Source of the DNA: an uncultured Clostridia bacterium
GTDB taxonomy: Bacteria; Bacillota; Clostridia; Oscillospirales; Acutalibacteraceae
Assembly: GCA_945988915.1 (NCBI GenBank)
Contig: CAMFTS010000044.1
Location: 1 to 8,977, forward strand
DNA length: 8,977 bases
Direction of reading: 5' to 3'
In this document: one piece after another, positions 6,561-8,977 of the stretch
Layout: each line of letters begins with the position of its first letter
Numbering within the stretch: position 1 is the stretch's first letter
Program-made: the position numbers and the translations under genes
Notes under the pieces: model-generated
The model's database searches: none
What the model was told of the DNA's origin: nothing
Seen by the model: the letters and a program-made list of their open reading frames with translations, nothing else

Positions 6561-6831
6561 AATTAAAACAAGCCTCTTTTTCCGTAAATTGAATTATATC
6601 AGATATTTCTTCTTTGATTATTCTTATAAAATCCTCTTTTTCTTCCTCTGAAATAAAAATAGCTTCGGGATTAGTAATCATTTGCATGCACACCTTGTTA
6701 CGCAAACTTGCATTAACATTGTATGCGTTCGCAATCAGAGTAATGATTGTATCATTGTCGTTTATGTTAAGTTTTTTCTTTTGTGATTTTGATGTTTTAT
6801 ATAGTGCAAATTCAAAAATTGCGAAATCAAG
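6511..6831 (-). pseudogene. Open frame upstream of the recombinase, no clear start codon
   Basis: The minus strand is open for 106 codons after a TGA at 6834-6832. It reads like protein (LDFAIFEFALYKTSKSQ, ITLIANAYNV, then acidic ISEEEKEDFIRIIKEEIS). No ATG occurs until the MQM pair near 6687, only a TTG at 6705, and neither has a good ribosome site. The last 50 bp overlap the recombinase start, so residues after about FTEKEACFN are probably just a shadow of it. Options are a small gene with a rare start, a gene that lost its start by a frameshift near the ATG at 6836-6834, or chance. A recombination directionality factor is a possible role because of position alone. Confidence 0.35.
6718..6746 (-). 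promoter_or_regulatory. Possible sigma-E-type sporulation promoter of the recombinase
   Basis: On the minus strand, CATACAAT (6725-6718) equals the sigma-E -10 consensus known from Bacillus. A TCATTA (6746-6741) lies 15 bp upstream as a partial -35. Transcription would begin near 6711, about 150 nt before the recombinase ATG. It falls inside the questionable open frame at 6511-6831 and may be a chance match in AT-rich DNA. Confidence 0.35.
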
Positions 6832-6914
6832 TCATCTCTATTGAAATTTAAGTTATTGTGATTTTATTATTTATAAACATATAATCATCTTCCAAAATCA
6901 TTATATACAATAGT

Positions 6915-6931
6915 AATCTTCAATAGGTACA
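6915..6931. other. Putative attachment-site junction inside cotJC
   Basis: The cotJC reading frame matches its family from ATA GGT ACA GAA (Ile-Gly-Thr-Glu) onward. Just to the left it runs through TCA and TCT into a TAA stop at 6914-6916, with unrelated AT-rich DNA beyond. The family usually has Thr-Asp before IGTEEL, so the break is at or just before 6923. Imperfect AT-rich arms (6879-6885 ATATAAT and 6900-6906 ATTATAT) lie to the left. The exact crossover bases cannot be set without the partner site. Confidence 0.45.
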
Positions 6932-7348
6932 GAAGAGCTGGGACATTTGGAAATGATAGGTACAATTATGTACCAGCTTACAAAGGGTTTATCAAACGAG
7001 CAAATTAAAAAGGCCGGTTTTGATGCATATTTTGTGAATCATACTGCCGGCGTTTATCCGTCAAGTGCCGCAGGAGTGCCTTTCAGCGCAGCGGCGATTG
7101 CTTGTAAAGGCGATGTAATAACCGATTTACACGAAGACCTTGCTGCGGAGCAAAAAGCAAGAACGACTTATGATAATATATTAAGGCTTATTGATGACCC
7201 TGATGTAAGAGAGCCTATTAAATTCCTTCGCGAAAGAGAAATAGTACATTATCAACGATTTGGAGAAGGTTTGAGATTAGCAACAGATAAGATGAACGAA
7301 AAGAATTTTTATGCATTTAATCCGAGTTTTGATAAAAGATTTAAATAA
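6923..7348 (+). pseudogene. cotJC: 3' fragment of a CotJC-type spore-coat manganese catalase gene, interrupted at its 5' side
   Basis: The 141-residue fragment begins IGTEELGHLEMIG and ends NFYAFNPSFDKRFK, characteristic of CotJC and related di-manganese catalases, which degrade hydrogen peroxide and in sporeformers sit in the coat. Three of the four regions carrying metal ligands are present: EELGH (Glu5, His8 of the fragment), LAAEQKAR (Glu76) and EREIVHYQRF (His109); the Glu76-His109 spacing of 33 matches the E148-H181 spacing of L. plantarum catalase. About 59 N-terminal residues of a typical CotJC (about 190 residues) are missing, including the GEL segment that supplies the first Glu ligand, so the fragment should be inactive. 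No ribosome site precedes it, and the TTG at 6947 lies inside conserved sequence and is not a start. The preserved sequence up to a sharp break suggests recent interruption by the recombinase-bearing DNA, possibly reversible. cotJA and cotJB are not in the window. Confidence 0.85.
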
Positions 7349-7359
7349 TCAAAAAATAA

Positions 7360-7390
7360 AAGATACTGCAACAGCTTATTGCAGTATCTT
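7360..7390. terminator. Hairpin terminator after cotJC
   Basis: A perfect 12-bp stem (7360-7371 with 7379-7390; AAGATACTGCAA/TTGCAGTATCTT) closes a 7-base loop, 11 bp after the cotJC stop. The plus-strand tail (AAATTATTTG) is a poor T run, whereas on the minus strand the stem is followed by TTTATTTTTT. It should still end cotJC transcription and may also block antisense transcription. Confidence 0.7.
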
Positions 7391-7408
7391 AAATTATTTG
7401 TCACAATA

Positions 7409-7437
7409 TTGACATTTTATTTAAAAAAGCGTATATT
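7409..7437 (+). promoter_or_regulatory. Sigma-A-type promoter of the sugar transferase gene
   Basis: TTGACA (7409-7414) and TATATT (7432-7437) are separated by 17 bp, the same hexamers and spacing as the cstA promoter. The start would be near 7444, giving a leader of about 38 nt before the ATG at 7482. It lies after the cotJC terminator, so this gene is independently transcribed. Confidence 0.8.
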
Positions 7438-7470
7438 TAATTGACTAAAAGTAATTCATTATACTCTTTT

Positions 7471-7478
7471 CGGAGGAA
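7471..7478 (+). promoter_or_regulatory. Ribosome binding site of the sugar transferase
   Basis: CGGAGGAA lies a few bases upstream of the ATG at 7482 and fixes this start. Confidence 0.85.
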
Positions 7479-7481
7479 TAT

Positions 7482-8867
7482 ATGAAAGTTCTTAAAAGAT
7501 TCCAAAGTACTATATTAATGATTATAAAATTTACGCTGTTTTTTATATTATTTGCGCTTTTCTTTTTAATCTTCGGTATTGAAAATGCATGGCTTTTACA
7601 TCTGTCAAGAACAGCGGCAGTTACAATTCTGACTTTTGTTTCTTTCGGTATCGCTTCAATGTCAATTTACGGCGGTTACGGTATCGGCATAAATAAAAGC
7701 AAGCCGATTATCAGCTCAATGTCGCTTTCAACTGCGTTTACCGATATAGTTACTTATTTAATGCTTTGCATAATGAACACTAACTCCGCAAACAATCAAA
7801 CATTTAAGCTTGAAAATCTTCATTTGTTGTTACTTGTGTTCATATTGCAGTTCATTATTATTGTTGCATTTGCATATTTTGGAAACCATGTTTATTTTAC
7901 CATAAATTCACCTGAAAAATGTTGCGTAATTACCACTTCAAAATATGCATTGAACAATGTTATGCCAAAGATAAAAAAGTACGGTAAGCAATACAAGGTT
8001 ACCGATGCTGTTCTTTTTACTTCGCCTGACATTTACGATATTATTAATCGTTGTGATACGGTATTTGTTTACGATGTTCCTATTCCTTCAAGAACAACAA
8101 TAATAGAATATTGCTATGCAAACAATAAGAATATCTATTATAATTTTGAAATGTCAGACATAGTTGCTTTACGCGGCAGACCGGTAATTCTTGATGATAA
8201 ACCGCTATACGCTTCTCAAGTAAAGGGATTGTCCGATGAGCAAAAATTTGTTAAAAGATTAATGGATATTTCACTTTCTCTTATCGGTTTAATAATTTTG
8301 TCTCCGCTATTTGCAATATGTACGATTCTGATAAAAATCGAAGACGGCGGTGCAGTACTGTTCAAGCAGAAGCGAGCAACAATTGACGGTAAAATCTTTT
8401 ATGTTTATAAGTTCAGAACAATGAGCGAAAAGAATTCCGTTAACCGTTCTGTTACCGATGATGACGACAGAATAACAAAGGTTGGCAAATTCTTAAGGAA
8501 GTTCAGAATTGACGAATTGCCACAGTTAATTAATATTATTAAAGGCGATATGAGTATAGTAGGCCCTCGTCCCGAAATGATAGAAAATGTTGATGAATAT
8601 GAGGACAAGCTTCCTGAATTCAGCTATAGACTGCGCGTAAAAGCAGGTCTTACGGGACACGCACAGATTGCAGGAAAATACAATACTTCTCCCAAGGACA
8701 AGCTTGTTTTGGATTTGATGTATATTGAAAAATACAGTTTGTGGCTTGATTTTAAAATTCTTTTCCAGACATTGACGGTTTTCTTCAAAGCGGGTGACAG
8801 TACCGAAGCCTTTAAGAAAACAAAAGAAATTGAATTCTTTACTAATGATGACAGGAAAGAAAAATAA
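7482..8867 (+). CDS. Polyprenyl-phosphate sugar-1-phosphate transferase (WcaJ/CpsE-type initiating enzyme)
   Basis: The 461-residue product has an N-terminal membrane region (helices at about 12-32, 43-62, 82-98 and 113-133). A soluble central domain follows (about 145-240, with VITTSKYALNNVMPK), then a membrane-entry helix (about 260-284), and a C-terminal bacterial sugar transferase domain. Family motifs seen are FKQKRATIDGKIFYVYKFRTM (294-314), RKFRIDELPQL with the catalytic Asp344-Glu345 pair, GDMSIVGPRPE (355-365) and AGLTGHAQI (388-396). The family moves a sugar phosphate from a UDP-sugar to undecaprenyl phosphate at the inner membrane face, the first step of capsule, exopolysaccharide or glycan assembly. 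The sugar cannot be predicted here. It stands as a single gene with its own promoter and terminator, away from any visible glycosyltransferase cluster, which is somewhat unusual. Confidence 0.92.
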   Translation: MKVLKRFQSTILMIIKFTLFFILFALFFLIFGIENAWLLHLSRTAAVTILTFVSFGIASMSIYGGYGIGINKSKPIISSMSLSTAFTDIVTYLMLCIMNTNSANNQTFKLENLHLLLLVFILQFIIIVAFAYFGNHVYFTINSPEKCCVITTSKYALNNVMPKIKKYGKQYKVTDAVLFTSPDIYDIINRCDTVFVYDVPIPSRTTIIEYCYANNKNIYYNFEMSDIVALRGRPVILDDKPLYASQVKGLSDEQKFVKRLMDISLSLIGLIILSPLFAICTILIKIEDGGAVLFKQKRATIDGKIFYVYKFRTMSEKNSVNRSVTDDDDRITKVGKFLRKFRIDELPQLINIIKGDMSIVGPRPEMIENVDEYEDKLPEFSYRLRVKAGLTGHAQIAGKYNTSPKDKLVLDLMYIEKYSLWLDFKILFQTLTVFFKAGDSTEAFKKTKEIEFFTNDDRKEK

Positions 8868-8875
8868 AGCAAAGT

Positions 8876-8902
8876 TAAACGGACAGCACTGCTGTCCGTT
8901 TA
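8876..8902. terminator. Shared terminator between convergent genes
   Basis: A perfect 12-bp stem (8876-8887 with 8891-8902; TAAACGGACAGC/GCTGTCCGTTTA) closes a 3-base loop and is followed by GTTATTTTATTC on the plus strand. It fills the 36-bp gap between the sugar transferase stop and the stop of the convergent trmB gene, so it probably serves both. Confidence 0.8.
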
Positions 8903-8903
8903 G

Positions 8904-8977
8904 TTATTTTATTCTTGCTTCGAGCCTGTAAATAGGCAAACCCTGTTCAACAAATTTTTGTTCGTATTCTGTAACTA
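8904..8977 (-). CDS. trmB: tRNA (guanine-N7)-methyltransferase, C-terminal 24 residues only
   Basis: The minus strand from the right edge reads VTEYEQKFVEQGLPIYRLEA then RIK and a TAA stop at 8906-8904. TEYE-KF---G-PIYRLEA is the conserved C-terminus of TrmB, which methylates N7 of G46 in tRNA using S-adenosylmethionine. The catalytic and SAM-binding parts lie outside the window. The call rests on this short but distinctive tail. Confidence 0.8.
   Translation of the reverse strand, partial: VTEYEQKFVEQGLPIYRLEARIK

Noticed and set aside
6614..6844. Plus-strand 76-codon frame opposite the region upstream of the recombinase
   Set aside because: It has a hydrophobic, low-complexity composition, no ribosome site, and is antisense to the more protein-like minus-strand frame.
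6947..7348. TTG at 6947 as the real start of a shorter manganese catalase
   Set aside because: Conserved residues GTEELGH, including two metal ligands, lie immediately upstream in the same frame, and there is no ribosome site before the TTG.

Overview
This is a low-GC Clostridia-type chromosome segment, most like a spore-forming gut Oscillospiraceae/Ruminococcaceae relative. The evidence is the AT-rich intergenic DNA, strong AGGAGG-type ribosome sites, a surface protein with an SPQTG sorting signal, a CotJC-type spore-coat manganese catalase fragment, and TTGACA-17 bp-TATATT promoters. The assignment is by protein resemblance only; no database was searched.

Layout. Positions 1-1149 (+) are the 3' part of a sortase-anchored repeat protein that begins outside the window. 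It is followed, with no visible terminator between, by a membrane-anchored Ntn-type amide hydrolase (1196-2317, +) and a hairpin terminator at 2431-2467. A 388-bp intergenic stretch with inverted repeats and a second, bidirectional terminator separates this from a minus-strand operon: a cstA-family transporter (4544-3096) and a small unrecognised protein (3065-2706). That operon has a clear promoter and a structured leader. Next on the minus strand is a full-length large serine recombinase (6560-4869), preceded by an open frame with no good start codon. Immediately beyond it, on the plus strand, lies the 3' part of a cotJC-type gene (6923-7348) that lacks about its first 60 codons. A polyprenyl-phosphate sugar-phosphate transferase gene (7482-8867, +) with its own promoter and terminator follows. 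The window ends with the 3' tip of a convergent trmB gene (8977-8904).

The main point of interest is the junction near 6917-6925. A sporulation gene is cut inside a conserved core, and a large serine recombinase is encoded just beside the cut, pointing away from it. This is the architecture of skin-like elements, where a recombinase excises intervening DNA in the mother cell and rebuilds a sporulation gene. A sigma-E-like -10 sequence (CATACAAT) upstream of the recombinase fits that idea. The missing 5' half of cotJC is not in the window, so the element would have to extend left beyond position 1, or the gene is a dead remnant; the sequence here cannot decide between these.
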